Origin: Candidatus Aminicenantota bacterium | GTDB lineage: Bacteria > Acidobacteriota > Aminicenantia > Aminicenantales > Aminicenantaceae | Assembly: GCA_030617525.1 (NCBI GenBank) | Contig: JAUWVG010000078.1 | Location: 1 to 8,211 of the forward strand | Reading direction: 5' to 3' | Length of the DNA stretch: 8,211 nucleotides | Shown here: one piece after another, positions 1 to 6,208 of the stretch | Numbering within the stretch: the stretch's first letter is position 1 | Layout: every line of letters starts with the position of its first letter | The notes under the pieces: generated by a model | What the model saw: the letters and a program-made list of their open reading frames with translations, nothing else | What the model was told of the DNA's origin: nothing | The model's database searches: none | Translations under genes and position numbers: made by a program

Positions 1-1424
1 GTTTTGTGCCCGGCAAGTTCGATCAGATCAATCTTGGGAGGCACTCCAAAAGAGCTCCCAGTATGGATAGCCCACCGGGAATCAGGCGAAATTTGATAGC
101 TGTTGGACCCGGATGCCCCGGCCGGAGTGACCCGCTCGACCTTTCCGCGTCCATCAAGTGCGGCTTTATATAGAAATCTCTGAGTGGGATTTTCAGGACA
201 GGCAATGAAGTAAATCCAGCCGTTTTTCTCATCAACTGATTGCAGATTTACGACATCGAATTCTCCAGGAGTCAAGAGCTGCATATTGCCTTTAGCCCGC
301 CCCGCCAGGTAGAGATGCTGCCAGCCGTCCCTTTCACTCAGCCAGAGAAAGGCTTGGCCTGAATCGATCCAAGTAATATCCTGCACATTCACCCAGGCTT
401 CATCTTCCTCAGTCAGAACAGTCCGTATCTCTCCAGTCCTTATGTCAGCCAGCATAACTTGATCGGTATTTTGAAGGCGGTTCAACCACTGGAAAACAAT
501 CTCCTCAGAATCCGCCCACTCCATCCGTGCAATGTAGTGATCGCGAGAATTGACACCTGACGGTTCGAACCAGTACGGATATCCTCCGCCGGAGTCGATC
601 ACACCAATACGGCAGGCGGAATTAGTCGTCCCCACCTTGGCATGCCTGAAGGTTATGGTTTTGGGATAGAGAGAATCCGTGTTGTTGATCATCGTAAATT
701 CCCCGACTCTGCTGCTGTCAAACTGCCAGAAGGCGATATGACTGCCGTCCGGGCTCCAGCGAAAACCGTCTCGGATGCCGAACTCCTCTTCATATGTCCA
801 GTCCGAAGTGCCGTTGATGATCGTTTCAGATCCATCGAAGGTCAACTGCCGGATGCGTCCAGTGCTGATATTCTCCACATAGATGTTGTTTTTGACAACA
901 TAGGCCACTCGATCTCCTTCAGGCGATAATTTGGCGAACATAAGAGAGGAAGGTTCTGCCTCCCCACCCAATTGGCTCAGCTTCCCGTTTCCCAGATCCA
1001 GCACCCAATAGTCTCCCCTGGTGTTGCGCCGCCAGACCTTCCGGCTGTTGGTGTAGATCAACAGCTTCTTCATGTCCTTTGACCAGGAGTAGCCCTGAAC
1101 AGCCAATGCCCCCGAGTCTCCGGCCGGAACGAGTCGGTCGGCGGATACGAGTATCTCTCGTTTCCCGGTTGCAGGATCGTATTTGACGATATCCCTGCCC
1201 CTCTCCACTGCCTTTGAGGATTCAAGCTTTGTATATCCCGTACTGTCTTCAAGCCACTGTACGCCGCCGAAACGCTCGACACCGAACTCCCGGCCTGAAA
1301 AGATCCGGTCCAAGGTCAGTAGAACAGAATCCTTTTGCCTCCCCTCTAAAAATGAGCAAACACAGACAAGCGTGAAAAGGAATATCAAAACAATTGATCT
1401 GGTAAACGCCTTAATTTTTTTCAT
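1..1424 (-). CDS. Dipeptidyl peptidase IV-like protein, N-terminal propeller part (3' end beyond left edge)
   Basis: An open frame runs from an ATG at 1424 to the left edge: 474 codons without a stop. DPP IV enzymes (peptidase S9B) cut X-Pro or X-Ala dipeptides from peptide N-termini. The visible part is a hydrophobic export signal (residues about 8-25, after MKKIK) and the eight-bladed propeller domain. The key segment is NGTSDWTYEEEFG (residues 204-216) followed by RDGFRWSPDG (218-227). It matches the DPP IV double-glutamate site that binds the substrate amino terminus, so E213-E214 probably correspond to human Glu205-Glu206. HAKVGTTNS (261-269) resembles the family's PKAG..N segment. The alpha/beta-hydrolase domain with the Ser-Asp-His triad, roughly 250 residues, lies outside the window, so activity cannot be confirmed. 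The start is supported by GGAG at 1434-1437, 9 nt upstream. The gene overlaps the end of the S10 peptidase gene by 14 nt, suggesting translational coupling. Family assignment is confident; substrate range is not shown. Confidence 0.93.
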   Translation of the reverse strand, partial: MKKIKAFTRSIVLIFLFTLVCVCSFLEGRQKDSVLLTLDRIFSGREFGVERFGGVQWLEDSTGYTKLESSKAVERGRDIVKYDPATGKREILVSADRLVPAGDSGALAVQGYSWSKDMKKLLIYTNSRKVWRRNTRGDYWVLDLGNGKLSQLGGEAEPSSLMFAKLSPEGDRVAYVVKNNIYVENISTGRIRQLTFDGSETIINGTSDWTYEEEFGIRDGFRWSPDGSHIAFWQFDSSRVGEFTMINNTDSLYPKTITFRHAKVGTTNSACRIGVIDSGGGYPYWFEPSGVNSRDHYIARMEWADSEEIVFQWLNRLQNTDQVMLADIRTGEIRTVLTEEDEAWVNVQDITWIDSGQAFLWLSERDGWQHLYLAGRAKGNMQLLTPGEFDVVNLQSVDEKNGWIYFIACPENPTQRFLYKAALDGRGKVERVTPAGASGSNSYQISPDSRWAIHTGSSFGVPPKIDLIELAGHK

Positions 1425-2964
1425 GAATTTTTGCTCCAAGGGCCGCTCCCTTCGTGTCCAAAATGAACTGTGCCACATCCTGCTTGAACTTCTTAAGCAT
1501 CGATGGCCGAATGTACATCATATGGCCAGCTTCGTAGTAAGTCATACGCACTCTCTCCCGGTACGTGGGCTCGAAGCCAAGGTGATCAAAGGTCCATTCC
1601 GTCGCAGCGAAAGGTGTGGCCATGTCGTAAATACCATTGGTAACAAGGACTTCCAGAAAAGGATTTCGTGCCATTGTGCTCCGAAGAGAATCAACGAGGT
1701 TGAGATACCTGGCACGGTATTGGGTGCCGTAGTCCCATGGGCGGACAGGTCCTCTGGTTCGGTATTTGAACTCCGACACCCACTTGAGCTCATTCCGGAT
1801 GTAGTCGTTGAATAGAGCCATGTAGGGACCGCTAAGAGCAGTATTAGAAGGATCGAATTCCTGTCCCTCGCCAGCGGCATCAGCGTCAATACCTGTAAAC
1901 CGGCTGTCAAGACGCCCTGTCATCAAACGTCGATCCCGCAGCAGTTCTTTGCGAAACCGCTGGGGATTAATACGAAGGTTCGCTTGTTTAACATACTCGG
2001 GTGAAAGACCTGTGAGACGTGCCACCTTTTTGGCCATATCATCTATCTCCTGGGAAGTTAAGCGATTTCCTTTGGTAAGCGCGACAATGTACTCGCCGAA
2101 TGCAAATTCACGGGCCTCGTCCATGATCTCTTCGAGGCTGCCCTGAACATCCGCCGAGAGTTTCTTATGGTACCGTGCGGTCACAGTGTAGGTGGGAAGG
2201 AAACCGGCGTAGTGAATGGCGTTGCCGGGAGCCTCGGAAATTGTTCTGAAGTCGATGACCGAAGACACAAGAACGATGCCGTTGAGCTCAATGCCATGAC
2301 GTGATTGGAGCTCCTGCGAGACGCCCGCCGACCGCACCGTACCGTAGCTCTCTCCAAGCAGATATTTCGGCGAAGGCCAGCGGTTAAATTTAGTGATATA
2401 AAGATGGATAAACTCCGAAAAGGCCTCGATATCCTGTTGGACACCGTGGAACTGCTTTGGGTCCTCACCGTCAACGGCTCGACTGAATCCGGCCGACATC
2501 GCGTCAATTGCAACGATGTCTGTAACATCAAGGAGCGAGTGTTCGTTATCTACGAGACTGTAGGGTGGCGCCGGTTGGAAACCCTCTTCCGCCATCTGGA
2601 CTCGTTTGGGACCAAGCACGCCCATATGGAGCCAGATTGTGGCAGAGCCGGGGCCGCCATTATAACAAAAAGTGACCGGCCGGGAGCGCATGTCGGTGAC
2701 GCCATCACGTGTATAGGCGACAAAGAACATATTCCCCCTGGGCTCACCGTTCGGACGGCGGAGGACAAGTTGGCCTGGTGTCGCCGTGTAGCGCACTTCT
2801 TGCCCACCAATACGGACACTATGCTGCGTTTCAACAAACTTCTCCTCAGCATGGATAGGCTTGTCATTCTGTCTCTTCTCTTCTTTTACCGCCGTTTGTT
2901 GTGCAAGCGCCAGATTGGCTGTGAATGCGATGAGAATAAAAGTCAGATAAATTCGTGTTCGCAT
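1411..2964 (-). CDS. Exported serine carboxypeptidase-like protein, peptidase family S10
   Basis: A 517-residue protein of the S10 family, whose members release C-terminal residues from peptides, usually at acidic pH. The N-terminus MRTRIYLTFILIAFTANLALAQ is a Sec signal peptide with probable cleavage after ALA (residues 19-21). The oxyanion-hole motif NGGPG is at 102-106. The nucleophile sits in GESYG (204-208, Ser206). The acid is probably Asp447 in NGIYDMAT (443-450) and the base His481 in YEAGHMMY (477-484), the usual order and spacing. IDAMSAGFSR (153-162) matches the family's D-x-x-G-x-G-F/Y-S region with some substitution. All triad residues are present, so it should be active. An in-frame start 14 codons upstream exists, but the perfect AGGAGG at 2971-2976, 6 nt before ATG 2964, and the signal peptide beginning there support the shorter form. 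It is the first gene of an operon with the DPP IV homologue. A periplasmic or secreted peptide-degrading role is inferred. Confidence 0.95.
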   Translation of the reverse strand: MRTRIYLTFILIAFTANLALAQQTAVKEEKRQNDKPIHAEEKFVETQHSVRIGGQEVRYTATPGQLVLRRPNGEPRGNMFFVAYTRDGVTDMRSRPVTFCYNGGPGSATIWLHMGVLGPKRVQMAEEGFQPAPPYSLVDNEHSLLDVTDIVAIDAMSAGFSRAVDGEDPKQFHGVQQDIEAFSEFIHLYITKFNRWPSPKYLLGESYGTVRSAGVSQELQSRHGIELNGIVLVSSVIDFRTISEAPGNAIHYAGFLPTYTVTARYHKKLSADVQGSLEEIMDEAREFAFGEYIVALTKGNRLTSQEIDDMAKKVARLTGLSPEYVKQANLRINPQRFRKELLRDRRLMTGRLDSRFTGIDADAAGEGQEFDPSNTALSGPYMALFNDYIRNELKWVSEFKYRTRGPVRPWDYGTQYRARYLNLVDSLRSTMARNPFLEVLVTNGIYDMATPFAATEWTFDHLGFEPTYRERVRMTYYEAGHMMYIRPSMLKKFKQDVAQFILDTKGAALGAKIHEKN

Positions 2965-2970
2965 TGAGCA

Positions 2971-2976
2971 CCTCCT
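2971..2976 (-). promoter_or_regulatory. Ribosome binding site deciding the S10 peptidase start
   Basis: The minus strand reads AGGAGG here, 6 nt upstream of the ATG at 2964. It is a full Shine-Dalgarno match and selects this start over the in-frame upstream start at 3006. Confidence 0.85.
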
Positions 2977-3023
2977 GGAATAAATAAGAATGGCCGTCCA
3001 ACACAAGTGGACTTACCGGAGAA

Positions 3024-3052
3024 AAAATATCAATTTGAGTAAGGAAAGTCAA
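3024..3052 (-). promoter_or_regulatory. Candidate sigma70-type promoter of the peptidase operon
   Basis: On the minus strand, TTGACT (3052-3047), a 17-nt spacer and TATTTT (3029-3024) form a good -35/-10 pair. Transcription would start near 3017, giving a leader of about 50 nt before the S10 start. A short dyad, GTCCA-N7-TGGAC at 2996-3012, lies at the very 5' end of that leader. Assignment is by consensus match only. Confidence 0.5.
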
Positions 3053-3172
3053 ACAACACTCCCAACTGAATTTCTATCGCCCATATTAAGAAAATTCAAA
3101 ATTGGTAGCCGCCACACACAGCTGCAGTATCTTCGTTCTTGACGCAAAAAATAAAACTCGATTTCTTATGAC

Positions 3173-3201
3173 TTGCCCCAGTGGAGCATCTTAATTATAA
3201 T
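3173..3201 (+). promoter_or_regulatory. Candidate sigma70-type promoter of the serine dehydratase gene
   Basis: TTGCCC (3173-3178), a 17-nt spacer and a perfect TATAAT (3196-3201) lie upstream of the serine dehydratase gene. The predicted start of transcription is near 3208, giving a leader of about 26 nt. The -10 box lies inside a 28-bp imperfect dyad described separately. Confidence 0.6.
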
Positions 3202-3208
3202 CATCCAC
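3181..3208. promoter_or_regulatory. Operator-like inverted repeat over the serine dehydratase -10 box
   Basis: GTGGA (3181-3185) and TCCAC (3204-3208) are exact inverted repeats. The palindrome TAATTA (3192-3197) has the same centre (3194.5), and the AT steps at 3188-3189 and 3200-3201 also pair. In total 10 of 14 base pairs of the dyad are symmetric. It covers the -10 box and predicted transcription start, where a repressor would block RNA polymerase. No particular regulator can be named. Confidence 0.35.
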
Positions 3209-3233
3209 AAAAAGCAGTCCCAGGAGAAATGAC

Positions 3234-4790
3234 ATGGAACCTCCAGATTTGAAATTCATCAGCATCTTCAATGACGTTCTTGGTCCGGTGATGAGGGGGC
3301 AGTCGAGCTCTCACACAGCGGGTTCCTATTATATCGGAAAACTCATTCGAGAACTCTTTGGGAAAACACCTTCCGAGGCCGTTTTCACATTTGCTCCTGA
3401 CGGATCGTATGCACGTGTTTTCCAAGCTCAAGGATCTGATTTGGCTTTTGCCGCAGGCCTGATGGGATGGCCGATCACAGATGAAAGATTCCACAGAGCT
3501 CTTGAAATCGCTGAAGAACAAAATCTCCTCATCCGTTTTTTGGTGTCTCCTTTCCCGGAGGCCGATCATCCCAACAGTGTCAAGATAGCGCTCCAGTCAG
3601 AAGAAGGAAAAAACTTGACCGCTGTGGCCAAATCCACCGGCGGAGGATCTGTCAGGATCGTCCGCTTGAATGATTGGAACGTTGATCTGGACGGGAAAAA
3701 TCATGTGATTTTTGTGCCCTGTGCAGAATCGAATGTTCCGGATCTCCGAGTCCTATTGAAGACAATCTCATCGAAAATTGCCATCCAGAAAAAGAACCAT
3801 CAAACACTCTTGATTGCCATACTTAACTCCCGACTCGATCCAGCCCTGCGATCAAAAATCGAATCCCTGTCTTCGGCAAAAGAGGTCTTGTCGTCATCTC
3901 CGTTTGTCTTTCCTAAAAACGGCGAGCCGATTTTCTCCTCAGCCGAAGAAATCTGCCGGATTGCCGGAGAAAAGGACTTGTCGCTTGGGGAAATTGCCCT
4001 TCAAAACGAAGCCTTTCTTCTTGGGCTTTCAGAGGAAGCTTGTCTTGAAGAGATGAAAATAAGGTTGAGGGTTATGCAGGACGCAATCAAGGCCGGTTTT
4101 CAAGATCAAAGGGTAAATATGCAGCTTCTAGAGCCGAGTGCTTTTCAGATTGATCAGGCCATAAAAAGAAAAACCGTGGCGGTTGGCGGCCCTCATGCCC
4201 AAGCGGCAGCCCGAGCGATGGCCGTAATGCACACGGCCAACAGCATGGGGATCGTGTGTGCAGCCCCGACCGGAGGATCTGCAGGTGTCCTGCCTGGTGT
4301 AATATCGACCCTCATCGAAGAAAAGGACCTGGACGAGACTCAAGCCGCACTGGCACTCTTTGCCGCCGGTGCCGTCGGCCTGATCTTGGCCTTAAGGGCC
4401 ACTTTTGCCGCAGAGATCGCCGGCTGTCAGGTCGAAATCGGTGCCGCGGGAGCCATGGGAGCAGCAGCTGTGGTCGATGCCGTCGGAGGACGTGCTGATC
4501 TGGCTCTCGATGCCGCAGCCGTTGCCCTCCAAAACACGATGGGTTCTGTTTGCGATTTGGTCCAGGGGATATGTGAAATTCCCTGCCATACACGGAATGC
4601 TACAGCTGCATCCAGTGCGTTTGTCTGCGCGGATCTTGTCCTGGGCGGTTATAAAAACTCTATTCCTTTGGATGAGACGATCGATGCCGCATTCCTTTCA
4701 GGAAAAATGCTGCCCGCCGAACTGCGCTGCACGTCCCTCGGCGGTTTAGCCGTCACACCATCAGCGCTCAATTTGAAAAAAAAATGTTAG
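3234..4790 (+). CDS. sdaA: L-serine dehydratase (L-serine ammonia-lyase), iron-sulfur type, single chain
   Basis: Predicted to convert L-serine to pyruvate and ammonia in the cytoplasm with a [4Fe-4S] cluster; 518 residues. The beta domain begins with the family motif RGQSSSHTAGSY (21-32, usually GPSSSHTAGP). The alpha domain contains HTANSMG (333-339) and APTGGSAGVLPGV (344-356). Cluster ligands are probably Cys398 (AGCQVEIG), Cys440 (SVCD) and Cys451 (IPCHTRNA). Their spacing of 42 and 11 residues equals that I recall for the Legionella enzyme. The last residue is Cys518, as in the Legionella enzyme, where the C-terminal cysteine occupies the cluster's fourth position. Residues about 138-215, starting GGGSVRIVRLN, resemble the ACT-like part of two-subunit SdaAB proteins, so this looks like a beta-ACT-alpha fusion. 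It is longer than the roughly 455-residue E. coli type. AGGAGA at 3222-3227 supports ATG 3234. The stop abuts the convergent tRNA gene. Confidence 0.95.
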   Translation: MEPPDLKFISIFNDVLGPVMRGQSSSHTAGSYYIGKLIRELFGKTPSEAVFTFAPDGSYARVFQAQGSDLAFAAGLMGWPITDERFHRALEIAEEQNLLIRFLVSPFPEADHPNSVKIALQSEEGKNLTAVAKSTGGGSVRIVRLNDWNVDLDGKNHVIFVPCAESNVPDLRVLLKTISSKIAIQKKNHQTLLIAILNSRLDPALRSKIESLSSAKEVLSSSPFVFPKNGEPIFSSAEEICRIAGEKDLSLGEIALQNEAFLLGLSEEACLEEMKIRLRVMQDAIKAGFQDQRVNMQLLEPSAFQIDQAIKRKTVAVGGPHAQAAARAMAVMHTANSMGIVCAAPTGGSAGVLPGVISTLIEEKDLDETQAALALFAAGAVGLILALRATFAAEIAGCQVEIGAAGAMGAAAVVDAVGGRADLALDAAAVALQNTMGSVCDLVQGICEIPCHTRNATAASSAFVCADLVLGGYKNSIPLDETIDAAFLSGKMLPAELRCTSLGGLAVTPSALNLKKKC

Positions 4791-4878
4791 TGGTGCCGGA
4801 GGAGGGAGTCGAACCCACACTCTCCAAAGGAGAACTGGATTTTGAGTCCAGCGCGTCTACCAATTTCGCCACTCCGGC
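4791..4878 (-). tRNA. tRNA-Leu, anticodon CAA, with encoded CCA
   Basis: Read on the minus strand, GCCGGAG (4878-4872) pairs with CTCCGGC as a 7-bp acceptor stem, followed by discriminator A and an encoded CCA (4793-4791). The D arm is GCG...CGC with GGTAGA in the loop. The anticodon stem CTGGA/TCCAG encloses the loop CTCAAAA, giving anticodon CAA (codon UUG). A long class II variable arm, TCTCC-TTT-GGAGA, is diagnostic of leucine here. The T arm has the TTCGACT loop; its stem GTGGG/CCCTC has one U-U mismatch at the second pair. The gene is 88 nt and otherwise canonical. It is convergent with, and directly touches, the serine dehydratase stop codon. Confidence 0.97.
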
Positions 4879-4890
4879 AAGAGGAAAACG

Positions 4891-4919
4891 ATTATAACAT
4901 ATCCCAAAAACACCAACAA
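4891..4919 (-). promoter_or_regulatory. Candidate promoter of tRNA-Leu
   Basis: On the minus strand a perfect TATAAT (4896-4891) lies 12 nt before the mature tRNA 5' end. TTGTTG (4919-4914) stands 17 nt further upstream as a moderate -35. The predicted start near 4884 leaves a leader of about 6 nt, normal for a tRNA gene. Confidence 0.6.
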
Positions 4920-4945
4920 GAACATTGAAAACAGGCAGAGAACAA

Positions 4946-4975
4946 TTGACCTTTATTTTCCTCATGTGGTATGTT
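4946..4975 (+). promoter_or_regulatory. Candidate promoter of the thrombospondin-repeat gene
   Basis: TTGACC (4946-4951), an 18-nt spacer and TATGTT (4970-4975) match the -35/-10 pattern. The predicted start near 4982 would fall almost on the Shine-Dalgarno site, leaving a leader of only about 10 nt, which lowers confidence. It diverges from the tRNA promoter 26 nt away. Confidence 0.35.
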
Positions 4976-4992
4976 TATTTCAGGAGTTTAAA

Positions 4993-6141
4993 ATGAAAAA
5001 AAGAAAATTATTGCTCATCACTTCTCTTTTATTTGTCGCCGCACTAAACACAGGATTGGCTCAGGAGTTCAGCAAGGCAGGGCCTGGATCTCTCATCGCC
5101 ACGGTTGATTCCAACTGCAATCCCAGGACAACACAGTTTTCCATTGGTGAAGGTTTTCTGGCCGTCCAATTCAGTGTGGTATCGTTCAGTGGAGGAACCG
5201 ACTGCACGCTCGGAAGAGCAGTTGATGAAAAAGGATATACCATCCAAAACCAGAACGGAATGGAGATCTATAAATGGTTTCAATACCAGGACAATCCACC
5301 GCTTCAACCCCTCGGCCTTCTTGATGTCCTCTCCCTTTCAACCGGAACATATACTCTTGAAGTGAATGGAGGCAGGGATGCTCAGATGATCCTGAGGTTT
5401 CAAATTATCGATGTGAATCAACAAACACCGTCCGCTCCTGTCAGTGATAGCGATAGGGATGGTGTTCCTGACCAATGGGATAAATGTCCAAACACTCCTC
5501 CCAATTCCTATGTGGACAGCACGGGCTGTCCCGGTCAGACGCAAACAAATGATGCAGACAGAGACGGCGTCATCGACCTGTGGGACACCGAACCCAACAC
5601 CCCACCCAATTCCTATGTGGATAAGAACGGGCGGAAGGGTCAGACGCAAATCAATGATGCGGACAGAGATGGTGTCATCGACCTATGGGACACCGAACCA
5701 AACACTCCTCCCAATTCCTATGTGGATCGCAACGGTCGGGCTTCAACCGCACCCTCAGTTCAATCCAAACCGTCTTCACAACAGCAACCATCTTCACAAC
5801 AGCAAACCAGTGTATCAGGATCTGCACCATGGGAAATCTGGCTGGGTCGTTGGGAAGTGGTCTCTTCATATTCAAACTGCCCTGCAGCAAGCACATTGTC
5901 CTGGTGGTTCGAAGTCTCACGCCAGGGAAAAGGCTACACCATTGTCGTGCAGTCAGGACAAAAAACAAAGATCGACGTTTTAAGTGATCAAAATCTCGAG
6001 TTTAAGATCTCAGACGAAACAAAAACTCAAATTGCACTCTGGATGACGTCGGAAGGCCAGTGTGAAGGGACTGTTTTTCATCCAAAAAATGTTAGGGAGT
6101 GTCAACAGGGCCGGATCGAAGGACAGAAAAGGTCTGAATAG
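4993..6141 (+). CDS. Exported protein with three thrombospondin type 3-like calcium-binding repeats
   Basis: A 382-residue protein of unknown function. MKKRKLLLITSLLFVAALNT followed by GLAQ is a Sec signal peptide, with likely cleavage after Ala23. Residues about 25-142 form a predicted beta-rich domain with two cysteines (42, 71) that I do not recognise. Residues 152-249 hold three 35-residue thrombospondin type 3-like repeats, each beginning D-x-D-x-D-G-x-x-D-x-W-D, a calcium-binding pattern seen in many bacterial surface and OmpA-like proteins. A Ser/Gln-rich linker (259-277) contains SSQQQP/SSQQQT. The C-terminal domain (about 279-382, starting PWEIWLGRWEVV) has cysteines at 296, 357 and 370 and is also unfamiliar. 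No OmpA peptidoglycan-binding motif or sorting signal is visible, so the protein is probably periplasmic or secreted. An in-frame GTG at 4966 would add 9 residues, but AGGAG at 4982-4986, 6 nt before ATG 4993, fixes the start. It appears monocistronic. Confidence 0.88.
   Translation: MKKRKLLLITSLLFVAALNTGLAQEFSKAGPGSLIATVDSNCNPRTTQFSIGEGFLAVQFSVVSFSGGTDCTLGRAVDEKGYTIQNQNGMEIYKWFQYQDNPPLQPLGLLDVLSLSTGTYTLEVNGGRDAQMILRFQIIDVNQQTPSAPVSDSDRDGVPDQWDKCPNTPPNSYVDSTGCPGQTQTNDADRDGVIDLWDTEPNTPPNSYVDKNGRKGQTQINDADRDGVIDLWDTEPNTPPNSYVDRNGRASTAPSVQSKPSSQQQPSSQQQTSVSGSAPWEIWLGRWEVVSSYSNCPAASTLSWWFEVSRQGKGYTIVVQSGQKTKIDVLSDQNLEFKISDETKTQIALWMTSEGQCEGTVFHPKNVRECQQGRIEGQKRSE
5446..5739 (+). repeat. Three tandem 105-bp units encoding thrombospondin type 3 repeats
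   Basis: Units start at 5446, 5551 and 5656, with a period of exactly 105 bp (35 codons). The last unit is cut to about 28 codons before the linker. Units 2 and 3 are nearly identical at DNA level, including CAGACGCAAA and AATTCCTATGTGGA, which points to recent duplication. Unit 1 is more diverged at its start and keeps the cysteine pair that the others lack. Confidence 0.9.
5773..5808 (+). repeat. Two 18-bp tandem units encoding SSQQQP and SSQQQT
   Basis: TCTTCACAACAGCAA is repeated exactly at 5773 and 5791 with an 18-bp period. It encodes the low-complexity linker between the thrombospondin repeats and the C-terminal domain. A tract like this can change copy number by slippage while staying in frame. 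Confidence 0.85.
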
Positions 6142-6154
6142 TCAGAGCTTTTTT
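6127..6154 (+). terminator. Terminator-like hairpin after the thrombospondin-repeat gene
   Basis: AAAAG-G-TCTGA, loop ATAG, TCAGA-G-CTTTT forms a stem of ten pairs with one internal G-G mismatch, followed by a run of six T (6149-6154). The stop codon TAG (6139-6141) lies in the loop. The stem is AU-rich, so strength is uncertain. The A run on the 5' side makes it potentially bidirectional, though nothing converges here. Confidence 0.5.
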
Positions 6155-6181
6155 GCCTGGATTATTCACAGAAAATATTAA
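6153..6181 (+). promoter_or_regulatory. Candidate promoter of the IorA-like gene
   Basis: TTGCCT (6153-6158), a 17-nt spacer and TATTAA (6176-6181) form a moderate promoter similar in layout to that before the serine dehydratase gene. Its -35 overlaps the T run of the preceding terminator. The predicted leader is about 20 nt. No clear Shine-Dalgarno site precedes ATG 6209; the closest purine run is AAGAAA at 6200-6205. Confidence 0.35.
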
Positions 6182-6208
6182 TTCCATTTTTTTTACATTA
6201 AGAAATCT

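Noticed and set aside
1183..1815. Plus-strand open frame of 210 codons opposite the DPP IV/S10 junction
   Set aside because: It lies antisense across two well-supported genes, has no recognisable domain, and starts at a non-ATG-like position within the DPP IV coding region. It is a shadow frame.
2305..2967. Plus-strand open frame of 220 codons opposite the S10 peptidase
   Set aside because: The minus-strand frame carries the complete S10 triad motifs and signal peptide, so the plus frame is an antisense shadow; its protein is rich in Arg/Cys with no known motif.
2965..3006. Longer S10 peptidase start at 3006 adding 14 residues
   Set aside because: It would put a polar stretch before the signal peptide and ignore the perfect AGGAGG directly before the ATG at 2964.
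3053..3172. Possible riboswitch or small RNA in the divergent intergenic region
   Set aside because: The stretch is AT-rich without a conserved aptamer-like core or stable long stem, and it lies upstream of the predicted transcription starts. TTGACG at 3139-3144 has no -10 at a suitable distance.
4791..4878. tRNA-Leu as the attachment site of an integrated element
   Set aside because: No integrase gene, no direct repeat of the tRNA 3' end and no change in gene character were seen on either side.
4966..4992. GTG start at 4966 for the thrombospondin-repeat gene
   Set aside because: It overlaps the proposed -10 region and lacks a ribosome site, while AGGAG sits 6 nt before ATG 4993, where the signal peptide begins.
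5446..5739. Regular 105-bp repeats as a CRISPR-like or non-coding array
   Set aside because: The period is a multiple of three, the frame is open throughout and the units encode a clear calcium-binding repeat with no unique spacers.
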